Notes: a model not told the origin generated them from the sequence alone. Shown: positions 47,574 through 56,087, numbered from the stretch's first letter. The stretch: 64,000 bases of DNA from Halomonas sp. DQ26W (GCF_003339685.1 NZ_QPKI01000005.1:102101-166100); one strand, 5' to 3'. Translations and numbers: made by a program.

Positions 47574-50500
47574 AGATCCTTGCCATTCGCCTCGAGAACC
47601 TCGCTTCCCTGGCCGGCAGCCACGAGCTGGACTTTACTCAGCCGCCGCTGGCCGACGCCGGTCTCTTTGCCATCACCGGCCCCACCGGCGCCGGCAAGAG
47701 CACCCTGCTCGACGCCCTCTGCCTGGCGCTCTACGGCAATACCCCGCGGCTGCGTGGGGCACGCCAGGACCAGACGCGCCTGCCCGACGTCGGCGACAGC
47801 GACGTGACCAGCTTCGACCCGCGCACCCTGCTGCGTCGCGGTGCGGCTGGCGGCTACGCCGAGGTCGATTTCCTCGGCCGGGATGGCCATCGCTATCGCG
47901 CACGCTGGGCGGTGCGCCGGGCACGCGACAAGGCCGAAGGCCGCCTGCAGGCGGCGGAGCAATCGCTCACCAACCTCGAGGACGGGCGTCTTCTCACCGC
48001 ACAGAAGCGGGAGTTCGACCGCCTCCTGCCCGAGGTGCTGGGGCTCAGCTTCGAGCAGTTCACCCGTGCCGTGCTGCTGGCCCAGAGCGAATTTTCCGCC
48101 TTCCTCAAGGCCGACGACAACGACCGCAGCGACCTGCTGGAGCGCCTGACCGGCACCACCGAGTACTCCGCCATCTCCATGGCCGCCTATCGCCGCGCCA
48201 AGGAGGCGAAGGGCGTCGTCGATGCCCTGCAGGCCAGGCTGGCCGACGATCTGCCCGCGGCCCCTGAGCTGCGAACCGAGCTGGAACACGACTCCGAGAC
48301 CACCCAGCAAGCCCTCACTCACCTGCAAAGGCAGGAGGAGTCGCTCAAGGCACTGCAGCGCTGGCACAGCGACGACGCCCACCTCAAGGCGGCCCATGTC
48401 GAGGGATTGGACCAGCAGCAGGCAGCCGACACCCATTGGCAAGCGCTGGCTGAGCAGCGTGCCGACCACCAGTGGCGCCGCCTGATGGCTCCCCACCGCC
48501 AGGACCTCTCCCGTCAGGCCCGCCTGCCCGGGCTGATCGCCGAGGCAGAGCATGCCCGCGACACCACCCGCCAGGCCCTGGCTCGGGCCCAGCAGGAGGC
48601 ACAGGACGCTACCGGCCTCCACCGCCAGGCCGCCCTGGCCCTGGAGGCGGCCAACGAAGCGCGCCGCAAGGCCGAGCCCGACCTGAACCATGCACGTGAA
48701 CAGCACCACGCCCTGACCCAGCGGCGGCGCGAACTGGCTGAGCTGACTGCCGAATGCGAGCGTGCTCGGGAGCAGGCCGCTCGGCACCGCGAGCAGCACC
48801 GCCAGGAGCATGAAAAGCAGCAGCAGCGGCTCGAGCAGCAGCGCCAGTGGCAGGCCACCCTGGCCGAATTGATGGGGTGCCACACCTACCAGCCTGCCGC
48901 CCGCCAGGCCATTCAGCAGGCCCACGACAGGGCCGCCAGCCGCCAGCTGGCCCTGGGCGAACTGCAGGGCGTCTGGCGCGAATATCACGAGGCCGAGCGC
49001 GCTCATCGGCAGCGCGAAACGCGCCTTGCCGAAGCCCATGAATGCCTGGAGGTGCTGACCCGGGAGGGTCAGGCCGCCCGCCAGCGCCTGGAAGCGCGAA
49101 AGTCACACCACGACAGCCTGAGCGCCTTTATCGAACGGGCCCGGGCCGCCCGGAGCGACAGCGTGGTGATGCTTCGTGAAGGCCTGCAGGAAGGCGAGCC
49201 CTGTCCGGTATGCGGTGGGCGCGACCACCCCTGGCGCCAGCATCCCCCTGCCACCCCCGAGGCGGCCCAGCTCGCCGCCCAACAGGCCGAAGAGGAGCGC
49301 GAGCTCGATGACGCCCGGAAAAACTGCGAGCAGGCACTGAATGCCCACCAGGAGCTGCAGGCGCAGTACAAGGTGGTGCGGGATACCCTGCAGCAGCACC
49401 AGAACGAGCAGCCGGCAGGACAGGCGCGTCTTCAAGCGGCTCGCCGGGCACTCGATACCCACCCGTTGACGGAGGAACTGACCCCCGTGGCGGCGGACGA
49501 GCGTGACGCCTGGCTGAACCTGCAGCGCCAGAACAGCAGCAACGAGCGCCATACCCACCAGGCCACCCTTGAACGGCTCCATCGCGCCGAGGCCGAACTG
49601 GCACCGCTGGAGGAGTCGCTGCGCCAGGGTGAGCTGGCGCTGACGCGCCTGACGACCGAGAAGACCAACGCCGAGGCACGGCTGGCCGACCTGGACGCAC
49701 GCCGCCCCGCCCTGCAGCGCCAGCATGACGAGACCGCCGCCGCCCTGCGCACCCTGCTCGGCGACTACGCCACGCCAGAGGCCTGGCAGCAACGACTCGA
49801 CCACACCGAGACCCAGGCCCGTCAGGCCCTGGATGCCGCCTTAAGCCGCCAACATGCTGCTGAACGAAAGCTGCAGCGCCTGACTCAGCTACTCGACCAC
49901 CAGGAGCAGCAGCTCGGCACCTTGCAGCAAGAGAGCGACCAGCTCGCCCGCTCACTCGGCGAGTGGCGCCAGGCGCACCCCGAGCTGGACGACACCACCC
50001 TCGCCCGCCTGCTGGCCCAGCCTCAGGAGGAAGCCGACCGCTACGAAGCCCGGCTGCAGGCAGCGGACGAGGCCAGACAGCGCGCCGCCGCCACCCTGGC
50101 CGAACGCCGCACCGCCCTGCTTCGCCACCGCCGCGCCCAGGGGCTGGCCGATGACGAAAGCGACGAAGAGCTACTGGGCGAAGCGTGCGAAGCGAGGATC
50201 GCCAGACGCCGGGAAGCCCTGGCCGCTGAACGGGAAGCCCTTGAGCCCGGACTGCAGGAGGCCCAACGAAGGCGGGACGACGCCGTTCACGCCCTGCGCG
50301 ACGACGACCGCCGCCGGGCACGCCAACAGGCTGGCCAGGCCGAACTGGAAGCGGCGCGCACCGAGCATCACCGCTGGGGGCGCATCAGCGAACTGATCGG
50401 ATCCGCCGACGGCAAAGCCTTCCGCCGCATCGCCCAGGCCTACAACCTGGAACTGCTGCTCGACCACGCCAACGCCCACCTGGCCAACCTCGCCCCACGC

Positions 50501-50872
50501 TATCGCCTGGCGCGGGGCGGCAGCCCGCTGGGCATGCTGGTCATCGATCATGACATGGGCGACGAGCAGCGCTCCGCGCACTCCCTCTCCGGCGGCGAAA
50601 CCTTCCTCGTCTCCCTGGCACTGGCCCTGGGCCTGGCCTCGATGGCCTCGGGTAACCTGGTGATCGAGTCGCTGTTCATCGACGAAGGCTTCGGCAGCCT
50701 CGACCCGCAGTCGCTGGCACTCGCCATGGACGCCCTCGACGGCCTGCAGGCCCAGGGACGGCGCGTCGGCGTGATCTCTCACATCCAGGAGATGCATGAA
50801 CGCATACCGGTGCAGATTAAGGTGGAGCCGCTGGGCAACGGCGCCAGCCGGGCAAGACTGGTGAGTGCTTGA
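47570..50872 (+). CDS. sbcC: DNA repair exonuclease subunit SbcC
   Basis: 1100 residues, close to the usual 1050. N-terminal Walker A GPTGAGKSTLLDAL (about residues 37-45) and C-terminal signature SLSGGETFLVSLALALGLA with Walker B LFIDEGFGSLDP enclose two long Glu/Arg/Gln-rich coiled coils. The zinc hook CPVCG is at Cys 545/548, the centre of the molecule, as in Rad50/SbcC. It is the ATPase that holds and regulates SbcD on DNA ends. The start is set by homology and the ATGA overlap with sbcD; an extended frame to 47522 is ignored. Confidence 0.95.
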   Translation: MKILAIRLENLASLAGSHELDFTQPPLADAGLFAITGPTGAGKSTLLDALCLALYGNTPRLRGARQDQTRLPDVGDSDVTSFDPRTLLRRGAAGGYAEVDFLGRDGHRYRARWAVRRARDKAEGRLQAAEQSLTNLEDGRLLTAQKREFDRLLPEVLGLSFEQFTRAVLLAQSEFSAFLKADDNDRSDLLERLTGTTEYSAISMAAYRRAKEAKGVVDALQARLADDLPAAPELRTELEHDSETTQQALTHLQRQEESLKALQRWHSDDAHLKAAHVEGLDQQQAADTHWQALAEQRADHQWRRLMAPHRQDLSRQARLPGLIAEAEHARDTTRQALARAQQEAQDATGLHRQAALALEAANEARRKAEPDLNHAREQHHALTQRRRELAELTAECERAREQAARHREQHRQEHEKQQQRLEQQRQWQATLAELMGCHTYQPAARQAIQQAHDRAASRQLALGELQGVWREYHEAERAHRQRETRLAEAHECLEVLTREGQAARQRLEARKSHHDSLSAFIERARAARSDSVVMLREGLQEGEPCPVCGGRDHPWRQHPPATPEAAQLAAQQAEEERELDDARKNCEQALNAHQELQAQYKVVRDTLQQHQNEQPAGQARLQAARRALDTHPLTEELTPVAADERDAWLNLQRQNSSNERHTHQATLERLHRAEAELAPLEESLRQGELALTRLTTEKTNAEARLADLDARRPALQRQHDETAAALRTLLGDYATPEAWQQRLDHTETQARQALDAALSRQHAAERKLQRLTQLLDHQEQQLGTLQQESDQLARSLGEWRQAHPELDDTTLARLLAQPQEEADRYEARLQAADEARQRAAATLAERRTALLRHRRAQGLADDESDEELLGEACEARIARRREALAAEREALEPGLQEAQRRRDDAVHALRDDDRRRARQQAGQAELEAARTEHHRWGRISELIGSADGKAFRRIAQAYNLELLLDHANAHLANLAPRYRLARGGSPLGMLVIDHDMGDEQRSAHSLSGGETFLVSLALALGLASMASGNLVIESLFIDEGFGSLDPQSLALAMDALDGLQAQGRRVGVISHIQEMHERIPVQIKVEPLGNGASRARLVSA

Positions 50873-50975
50873 AGAGAATAGCTCGGTGCGCCGGGAGTTG
50901 ACCCGGCAGCCGACTCACTTCCTCCAACTCCCTACCCCGATAGACATTTTTCAATATGCATCAGGACAATTGCAA

Positions 50976-51194
50976 TCAACTTAGCTTTCTTGTGACCGTG
51001 CAGTGGCACACATCACCGTCAATGCTATCAATGCGAACAACAACTGGGCGATCCTCAGCCGGATCTTCGGTAAACAGGAGCCAGCTATTGGAATCGAGCC
51101 CCCGGACATATTCCCTGCCCACCTCAGGCTCCTTCACCTGATCAGTACCAATCTTTGTGGTCATGCCAACCTCAAGACGTCTTATATCTTGCAT
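50976..51194 (-). CDS. Small hypothetical protein, 72 residues
   Basis: 72-residue open frame with AGGAGAAG six bases before its ATG at 51194. It is soluble, acidic-basic mixed, with a VVVRIDSIDGDVCHCTVTRKLS C-terminus that looks like a small beta-barrel or SH3-like strand pair. No family recognised. An internal ATG at 51164 is possible. It is convergent with sbcC and divergent from the phasin gene, separated from the latter by an operator-like repeat. Confidence 0.5.
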   Translation of the reverse strand: MQDIRRLEVGMTTKIGTDQVKEPEVGREYVRGLDSNSWLLFTEDPAEDRPVVVRIDSIDGDVCHCTVTRKLS

Positions 51195-51527
51195 GGGCTT
51201 CTCCTATATCAAAGAAAACAGAACAACACCTGCCAAGGCCGGCTCGGTGCGTCTTCGTGCTACCACCACCATACCTTGAAACCAGCGCGATGAGGGGGCC
51301 AGCAGCAAACGCCTTGCATGGTAATCGGCTATATTTTTCGGCTTCTTCGTCGCTGGTTGTGGAATTCGGCCCATGAGCTGGACCAGGGTGGGGCGCCATC
51401 CTCGGACGAGTCAGTGGGGCGTCATTCCCGGACTATGTTGCATTGCACAAAAATTCCTGTTATTGTGCAATGCAGCATAACGGAAATCTCCCGTTCCATC
51501 GCATTCAGAACCCCGGAGGTTCTCATC
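51195..51527. other. Intergenic region upstream of the phasin gene
   Basis: 333 bases without a gene. The first ~240 bases show no structure I can name. From 51438 it holds the 12-bp inverted repeat listed separately, and 51516-51520 (GGAGG) is the phasin ribosome-binding site. In-frame coding upstream of the phasin ATG is non-homologous. Confidence 0.7.
51439..51474. promoter_or_regulatory. Putative PhaR-type operator (12-12-12 inverted repeat)
   Basis: TGCATTGCACAA and its exact reverse complement TTGTGCAATGCA are separated by 12 bases, 53 bases before the phasin ATG. PhaR/PhbR repressors of phasin genes recognise TGCA-rich palindromes (known for Ralstonia and Paracoccus), so a phasin autoregulation site is the natural reading. 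Confidence 0.65.
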
Positions 51528-51950
51528 ATGACCAACGCATTCGCATTCGACGCCAAGCAATTTGACACCGCCCAGCTTGAGTCCGTTTTCTTCGCCCCGG
51601 CGCGCGCCTTCGCCGCCCTCTCCGTCGACTTCACCGAAAAGCTGATCAATACCCAGCTTGAGGCCACCAAAGCCTATGCCGACATCAACCTGACGCAACT
51701 GCGCAGCCTGACAGAGGTCAAGGACGCCGAAGGCCTGAAGAGCTATCTGGAAGGCCAGCAGCAGGTGGTCCAGGACCTGACTGAGCGCCTGAAGGGCGAT
51801 GCCGAGAAGGTAGTAACCCTGCAGCAGGAATTCGCTCAGGAAAGCCAGAAGCTGACCGAAAACAGCGTCGAGCAGGCCAAGGAAAGCGCCAAAGAGACTA
51901 CCGAGACCGCCACCAAGGCCGTCAAGGAAGCCACTCCCAAGGCCAAGTAA
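51528..51950 (+). CDS. Phasin family protein
   Basis: 140 residues, Phasin_2-like. The amphipathic helical stretch QLESVFFAPARAFAALSVDFTEKLINTQLEATKAYADINL is typical, and a C-terminal Ala/Lys/Glu-rich coiled-coil tail (KESAKETTETATKAVKEA) follows. Phasins coat polyhydroxyalkanoate granules and stop coalescence. No PHA synthase is in the window, so the synthesis genes lie elsewhere. CGGAGG precedes the ATG at 51528. It is followed by a terminator. Confidence 0.88.
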   Translation: MTNAFAFDAKQFDTAQLESVFFAPARAFAALSVDFTEKLINTQLEATKAYADINLTQLRSLTEVKDAEGLKSYLEGQQQVVQDLTERLKGDAEKVVTLQQEFAQESQKLTENSVEQAKESAKETTETATKAVKEATPKAK

Positions 51951-51989
51951 GCCTTTGCCCCCGCCGGGGGCCACGATGACGCCACATCC

Positions 51990-52022
51990 CAGGCCGCCGA
52001 TCCATGATCGGCGGCCTGTTTT
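51990..52022 (+). terminator. Intrinsic terminator after the phasin gene
   Basis: AGGCCGCCGATC-CAT-GATCGGCGGCCT is a 12-bp perfect stem (51991-52017), followed by GTTTT. It ends the phasin transcript 40 bases after the stop. Confidence 0.93.
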
Positions 52023-52113
52023 CGATCGGGGGGTAGCAGATCGCAAGTTCCGCGAAACGACGCGGCTGGCTCGGCTATGCTGGATGAGTCAGGTAAAACT
52101 CGAGGGAGGCGTC

Positions 52114-52992
52114 ATGAGGGGATTTGCATTGCACGGCATGCGTTACCTGGGCCTGGTGCTGCTGTTGGCGCTTGCCAGCACGGCGCTGGCAGACGAAGTC
52201 AACTGGCCGCGGATGGCCGAGTCGGCGGACGGAGTACCGATTGCCTACGAGGTGCAGGGCAGCGGCGAACCGACGCTCGTCTTCATTCATGGCTGGGGCT
52301 GCGACGGGCGGTACTGGCGCGGGCAGCTACCGTACTTTTCGCAGACTCATAGAGTGGTGACGCTCGACCTTGCCGGGCACGGCCACTCTGGCCTGGAGCG
52401 TGAGTCCTTCACTACGCCGGCCTTCGGGGAGGACATGAAGGCGGTACTGGACGACCTGGAAGTGGAACAGGCGATCCTCATCGGACACTCCATGGGCGGG
52501 CCGATCAGCGTGGAAGCGGCACGCCTGTTGCCGGAGCGCGTGATCGGAATCGTCGGCGTCGACACCTTCCACCAAGTGGCTGCGGAGATCAGTCAGGAGC
52601 AGCGCGACGGGACGCTGGACCCGCTACAGCAAGACTTTGCACCGGCCGCGAGCCAGTTCGTGGCATCGATGTTCATCGAGAGCACCGACCCCAAGCTCCG
52701 CGACTGGGTCATGCATGACATGGCGGCCGCTCCGCCGGAGGTGGCCATCAGTGCCATGGAAGCTATGCTGGCGCGGCATGCCGATGGTGAAGCGGCACGG
52801 CATTTCAGGGAGCTGACGATACCCGTGATGGCGATCAACTCCGACCTGTGGCCGACCGACACCGAAGCCAACCGGCAGTTGCTGCCCGAGTTCGACGCCG
52901 TGATCATGGAAGATACCGACCACTTCCTGCACATGGCCAGGCCGGAGGCCTTCAACCGTGAGCTGGAACGGATGATCGGCACACCACCATGA
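52114..52992 (+). CDS. Exported alpha/beta hydrolase
   Basis: 292 residues with a signal peptide (about 26 residues, cleavage after ALA-DE). The nucleophile elbow is GHSMGG (Ser near residue 129), an oxyanion strand is VFIHGWGCDGRYW, and the catalytic His is in DTDHFLHMARPE near the C-terminus. Family function: esterase, lipase-like or dienelactone-type hydrolysis in the periplasm. GAGGGAGG lies shortly before the ATG at 52114. An upstream in-frame extension to 51955 is not used because it crosses the phasin terminator. Substrate unknown. Confidence 0.88.
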   Translation: MRGFALHGMRYLGLVLLLALASTALADEVNWPRMAESADGVPIAYEVQGSGEPTLVFIHGWGCDGRYWRGQLPYFSQTHRVVTLDLAGHGHSGLERESFTTPAFGEDMKAVLDDLEVEQAILIGHSMGGPISVEAARLLPERVIGIVGVDTFHQVAAEISQEQRDGTLDPLQQDFAPAASQFVASMFIESTDPKLRDWVMHDMAAAPPEVAISAMEAMLARHADGEAARHFRELTIPVMAINSDLWPTDTEANRQLLPEFDAVIMEDTDHFLHMARPEAFNRELERMIGTPP

Positions 52993-53113
52993 GACAGCCG
53001 AGGGGGCCAGGTCCAGAGCCAGCAGAGCTCGCTGGCAAGAATGTTAGCTACCAGGCTGGAAAGTTTCATAGCACCACGCTACAAGATACGACATCCAACC
53101 TTGCCGAACGAAC

Positions 53114-53140
53114 ACTATGCGCATATCTTATGCGCATAGT
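53114..53140. promoter_or_regulatory. ccdAB operator palindrome
   Basis: ACTATGCGCAT-ATCTT-ATGCGCATAGT is a perfect 11-5-11 inverted repeat 18 bases before the ccdA ATG. It is the expected place for autoregulation by CcdA or the CcdA-CcdB complex. Confidence 0.75.
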
Positions 53141-53158
53141 CCCTGCGAGGCCATTTCA

Positions 53159-53404
53159 ATGAGCCAGCCCTACGATGTACAAGCCCCTAAGAAGGCCACC
53201 AACGTGAGCATCAACAGCGACCTGCTTCAGCAGGCGAGGCATCTCGGGGTCAACCTGTCAGCGACGTTCGAAAACGCCCTATCTGAAAAGGTGCGTGCGG
53301 AGCAGCGCGAGCGGTGGCGGCGAGAAAACGCTGACGCCATCAGTGCCTACAATCAATACACGGAGGAGCACGGCACCTTCGGTGATAACGAGCGGCAATT
53401 CTGA
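53159..53404 (+). CDS. ccdA: CcdA-like antitoxin
   Basis: 81 residues, ribbon-helix-helix DNA-binding antitoxin. The N-terminal KKATNVSINSDLLQQARHLGVNLSATFENAL is the RHH segment with the typical start KKxTxVSIxxxLL, followed by a charged toxin-binding tail ending EEHGTFGDNERQF. The start at 53159 is set by homology and the upstream operator; a frame to 53117 would read through the palindrome. It overlaps ccdB by one base (TGATG), as in other ccd operons. Confidence 0.9.
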   Translation: MSQPYDVQAPKKATNVSINSDLLQQARHLGVNLSATFENALSEKVRAEQRERWRRENADAISAYNQYTEEHGTFGDNERQF

Positions 53405-53721
53405 TGACCCAGTTCCACGCCTACCAGAACCGCAACCCGGCCTCGCGTGAACGTTACCCCTACCTTCTCGATATCCAGAGTGACTTGCTTGGCGAACTCC
53501 GAACGACCGTGGTCGTACCTCTTTGCCCTGCCGACCTAGCCGAAAACATGCGCCTTTCTTATCTGAATCCAAGCCTCGAAATCGACGGCAGGCGCTATGT
53601 CGCCATGACACAGGAGCTTGCAGGTATCGAAAGGAAACGTCTCGGCAAAGCCGTTCATGATCTTGGCAGCTATAGAGAGCAGATAATTGCTTCCATCGAT
53701 TTCCTTATGTCAGGCATCTGA
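53404..53721 (+). CDS. ccdB: CcdB-like gyrase toxin
   Basis: 105 residues, CcdB fold. It starts QFHAYQNRNPASRERYPYLLDIQSDLL and ends IIASIDFLMSGI; the last three residues, which in F-plasmid CcdB (Trp-Gly-Ile) contact GyrA, are Ser-Gly-Ile here, as is common in chromosomal homologues. Known family action: poisons DNA gyrase. Neighbouring CcdA neutralises it. Activity as a toxin is plausible but not shown by the sequence alone. Confidence 0.88.
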   Translation: MTQFHAYQNRNPASRERYPYLLDIQSDLLGELRTTVVVPLCPADLAENMRLSYLNPSLEIDGRRYVAMTQELAGIERKRLGKAVHDLGSYREQIIASIDFLMSGI

Positions 53722-54174
53722 TGCGATCAGCGAGTGCGCCATCGCTACCGAAGGTGCCTTCCCTCCACCCGGTCTCTCACCTCCGCCCAGCATCATGCCC
53801 AGGCCCGCGACCACGACGACCAAGGCGTCATAGGCCACGGCACCGGACGTAGAGTACACCCCCACCAACACGCCGACGTGGCGCACCACCAGATAGACGC
53901 CAATCAGGAAGGTACCGGCCCGCACCAGGTCGTCATCCTTGACACGAACCTCGCCATCGCCATGCAGCCTGCCCGCCAGGCGGCCGGCGAAGCACCACAG
54001 CAATACGCCCCCCACCATTGGCACGGCCACCGTGGCAATCAGCATCGGTAACATCGCCGCAGACCAGAACTCGCTGCCCATGGGCCCGATCAGCGCTGGT
54101 AGCACCGAGAACAGTGTCTTCAGAAAGAGGTAAAGGCCCAGCACTCGGATCAGCAGGATGGAAAAGGGCTTCAT
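53710..54174 (-). CDS. Hypothetical membrane protein (about four TM helices)
   Basis: 154 residues with hydrophobic segments near residues 5-25, 35-60, 85-105 and 115-132, and a short charged middle loop (RLHGDGEVRVKDDDLVRAG). No family recognised. It overlaps the last 12 bases of ccdB on the opposite strand. It follows the 117-residue unknown gene by 12 bases, so the two are probably co-transcribed. Confidence 0.6.
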   Translation of the reverse strand: MKPFSILLIRVLGLYLFLKTLFSVLPALIGPMGSEFWSAAMLPMLIATVAVPMVGGVLLWCFAGRLAGRLHGDGEVRVKDDDLVRAGTFLIGVYLVVRHVGVLVGVYSTSGAVAYDALVVVVAGLGMMLGGGERPGGGKAPSVAMAHSLIASDA

Positions 54175-54186
54175 GGCGTCTCCCGG

Positions 54187-54540
54187 TTATTCTGCCGCCT
54201 CATCGTCGACGATGGGCGTACCCAGCGTATCGATCATCATGCTGTGACACTCGACCTCAAACCACTCATCGAAACGTTTCAGGGTACGCTTTGGCCAAAG
54301 CGAAGGGGCGGTGTACCACGCCTCCAGCTCCGACTCGAACAGGTTGCGCCAGTTGGCCTTGACCCACTGCCTGACCTTCGTCGGCGATGCGGATACCTCA
54401 TCACTGACCAGATAGACGGTGCGGTCGCGATTGACCTCTTCAGCCGTTATTGCCCTGCCACTTGGGGCAGGGTCGGCGTCATTGATCCACTGCACGGCAG
54501 GGGCCTTGTAGCGCAGTAATAGAGCTGATCGATTCAACAT
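54187..54540 (-). CDS. Conserved hypothetical protein, 117 residues
   Basis: 117-residue soluble protein, Trp-rich and acidic (SELEAWYTAPSLWPKRTLKRFDEWFEVE in the C-terminal half, VDDEAAE at the end). The N-terminal half has VYLVSDEVSASPTKVRQWVKANW, perhaps a small alpha/beta unit. GGGAGGG lies seven bases before the ATG. Resembles widely spread short unknown proteins of proteobacteria by impression only. It lies downstream of the hsdM remnant within the decayed restriction locus. Confidence 0.65.
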   Translation of the reverse strand: MLNRSALLLRYKAPAVQWINDADPAPSGRAITAEEVNRDRTVYLVSDEVSASPTKVRQWVKANWRNLFESELEAWYTAPSLWPKRTLKRFDEWFEVECHSMMIDTLGTPIVDDEAAE

Positions 54541-54588
54541 AGGTTTTCCCTCCCCTCCATTCGACAGGTTGATTTCTAGATATGGCGA

Positions 54589-54729
54589 CTAGCCTGTCGT
54601 TTCCGCTGCACTCTTCTTCCGCCGCCGGTCCGCGGGCTTCTGCCTGGCCTTCTCCACCTTGATCCGCCCAGCAGCGCTTCGGCGGAAACAGAGGTTCCAC
54701 AGCTTCTGAACGATGTCGCTCTGGGTCAT
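54589..54729 (-). pseudogene. hsdM (type I restriction-modification methylase) N-terminal remnant
   Basis: A 46-codon frame opens MTQSDIVQKLWNLC, the near-invariant start of type I N-6 DNA methylases (HsdM, about 500 residues), then breaks off and continues as an Arg/Lys-rich stretch of 32 codons to a TAG. The methylase core and its NPPF motif are gone. Its ATG overlaps the fic stop codon (ATGA), as in intact loci of this type. The tail RIKVEKARQKPADRRRKK is unassigned and may come from the far side of a deletion. Confidence 0.75.
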
Positions 54730-55886
54730 AAGGGATCCTGATTGAGAATGTCGATATAGGCACGATAGGCGTAGATTCGATTACGCTTCTGCCCGGTAAG
54801 CTCGTTAACGATCCCGAACTCTTTTTCCAATGCGGTGAGCAACTTGCCGACTGTCGCAGGTGTCAGACCTGTGCGCTGGCATAGATGATTGATGTTGGCG
54901 ATGGGTTGCTGGAATAGCGCATCCAGCAAGAGACCTGCCGAACCAGCCTGACGACCCAGCTCTGCCAGGCGGGCCTTGTCCTGCTCGCGCAGCTTGTTGA
55001 GCTGCTGGGCAGTGGCCACTGCCTGAGTGGCCGTATACGCAACGGCATCCACGAAGAAAAGCAGCCAAGCCTCCCAGTCGCCGGTCACCCTTACCTGCTG
55101 TAGCCGCTCGTAGTAGGTCTGCCGATGCTGCTTGAAGAATACGGAGAGATAAAGCAGCGGCTCCTTGAGAATGCCGGCCTCTACCAGGATCAACGGAATC
55201 AGCAGGCGCCCCAGGCGCCCATTGCCATCCATGAAGGGGTGGATGGTCTCGAACTGCACATGGGTCAGGGCGGCCTTGAGCAATGGGTCCGTCGCTTCGG
55301 GAATGTCGTTGATGAAGCGCTCGAGCGCCGCCCAACATTCGGCGAGATGCTGAGGCGGCGGCGGAACGAAAACCGCCTCGTCGGGGCGATGCCCCCCCAG
55401 CCAGGCCTGGTTGCTGCGAAACACGCCCGGCCCCCGGTGTATACCGCGTCCCGACTTCATGAGGGCGGTGTGCATCTCCATGGCCAGTCGATGGCTGATG
55501 GGAAATCCCTCGCGTATGCGCTGCACGCCGAGCGTCAGCGCATTCACGTAGCAGGAGACTTCCTGCACATCATCCATGGGCACGCCCGGCATGCCCTCCA
55601 TCTCGTAAAGCATCAGGTCGCTGAGAGAGGACTGGGTGCCCTCGATTTGCGACGACATGACCGCTTCCTTGCGCACATAGCTGTAAAGAAACAGCGAGGC
55701 TTCAGGCAGCAGGGTGCTGATGGCGTCGAGGCGCCCAAGGGAGAGCATGGCGTGGTTGATGCGCTGCTGTAGCTTGCCATCCAGCGTCAGGGGCGGCTGG
55801 GGTGGCAGCGGATCGGGCAGGAACGCTTCGCAGCGCACCCCACCAGCAATACTGTCTACGTAGTGGCCTGTCAGCCCGCGATCCAT
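54726..55886 (-). CDS. Fic family protein with C-terminal helix-turn-helix
   Basis: 386 residues. An N-terminal Fic_N region is followed by the inhibitory-helix motif SSQIEG (form S-x-x-x-E-G, about residue 78), and the Fic core motif HPFMDGNGRLGR is intact (about residue 216; catalytic His, phosphate-binding Asn-Gly-Arg). The C-terminal ~90 residues contain a winged-helix-like part (INHLCQRTGLTPATVGKLL). Fic proteins transfer AMP to target hydroxyls; the motif here indicates self-inhibited class II. AGGTGA precedes the ATG. AT-rich palindromes upstream are probably its own operator. It is the only intact member of the decayed type I locus. Confidence 0.92.
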   Translation of the reverse strand: MDRGLTGHYVDSIAGGVRCEAFLPDPLPPQPPLTLDGKLQQRINHAMLSLGRLDAISTLLPEASLFLYSYVRKEAVMSSQIEGTQSSLSDLMLYEMEGMPGVPMDDVQEVSCYVNALTLGVQRIREGFPISHRLAMEMHTALMKSGRGIHRGPGVFRSNQAWLGGHRPDEAVFVPPPPQHLAECWAALERFINDIPEATDPLLKAALTHVQFETIHPFMDGNGRLGRLLIPLILVEAGILKEPLLYLSVFFKQHRQTYYERLQQVRVTGDWEAWLLFFVDAVAYTATQAVATAQQLNKLREQDKARLAELGRQAGSAGLLLDALFQQPIANINHLCQRTGLTPATVGKLLTALEKEFGIVNELTGQKRNRIYAYRAYIDILNQDPL

Positions 55887-55904
55887 GGATTCACCTGAGG
55901 TTCG

Positions 55905-55933
55905 ATTAAAATAAGGATGCGGCTTATTTTAAT
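55905..55933. promoter_or_regulatory. Perfect inverted repeat (11-7-11) upstream of fic
   Basis: ATTAAAATAAG (55905-55915) and CTTATTTTAAT (55923-55933) are exact reverse complements, 19-47 bases before the fic ATG. The site is AT-rich in an otherwise GC-rich region and is a candidate operator for the helix-turn-helix of the Fic protein. Confidence 0.7.
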
Positions 55934-55943
55934 TTGTAGCTGA

Positions 55944-55975
55944 AAATAAAATAAGGCCCTGCGCTATTTTACTTT
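55944..55975. promoter_or_regulatory. Second, imperfect palindrome of the fic operator
   Basis: AAATAAAATAAG and CTATTTTACTTT (10 of 12 positions complementary) repeat the core AAAATAAG of the first palindrome with the same 7-8-base spacer. The centres of the two sites are about 41 bases apart, roughly four helical turns, allowing cooperative binding. Confidence 0.6.
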
Positions 55976-56087
55976 CGCGCTCTCCTTGCCTGCCGATATG
56001 TTCGTGCCATCGACATGCTCTGGGGACGTGTCGAAAAAATCGCGTTTCGCGAACATGTCACTGCGACATGTCGACGCCATGGACACG

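Noticed and set aside
47540..49039. 499-codon minus-strand frame opposite sbcC
   Set aside because: Shadow produced by codon bias; product is Gly/Leu/Val-rich without domain and sbcC is intact.
54479..54763. 94-codon minus-strand frame overlapping the hsdM remnant
   Set aside because: A different frame across fic's 3' end; the frame starting MTQSDIVQ has the recognisable HsdM start and the ATGA junction.
55125..55772. 215-codon plus-strand frame opposite fic
   Set aside because: Shadow frame of the intact Fic gene; no motifs.
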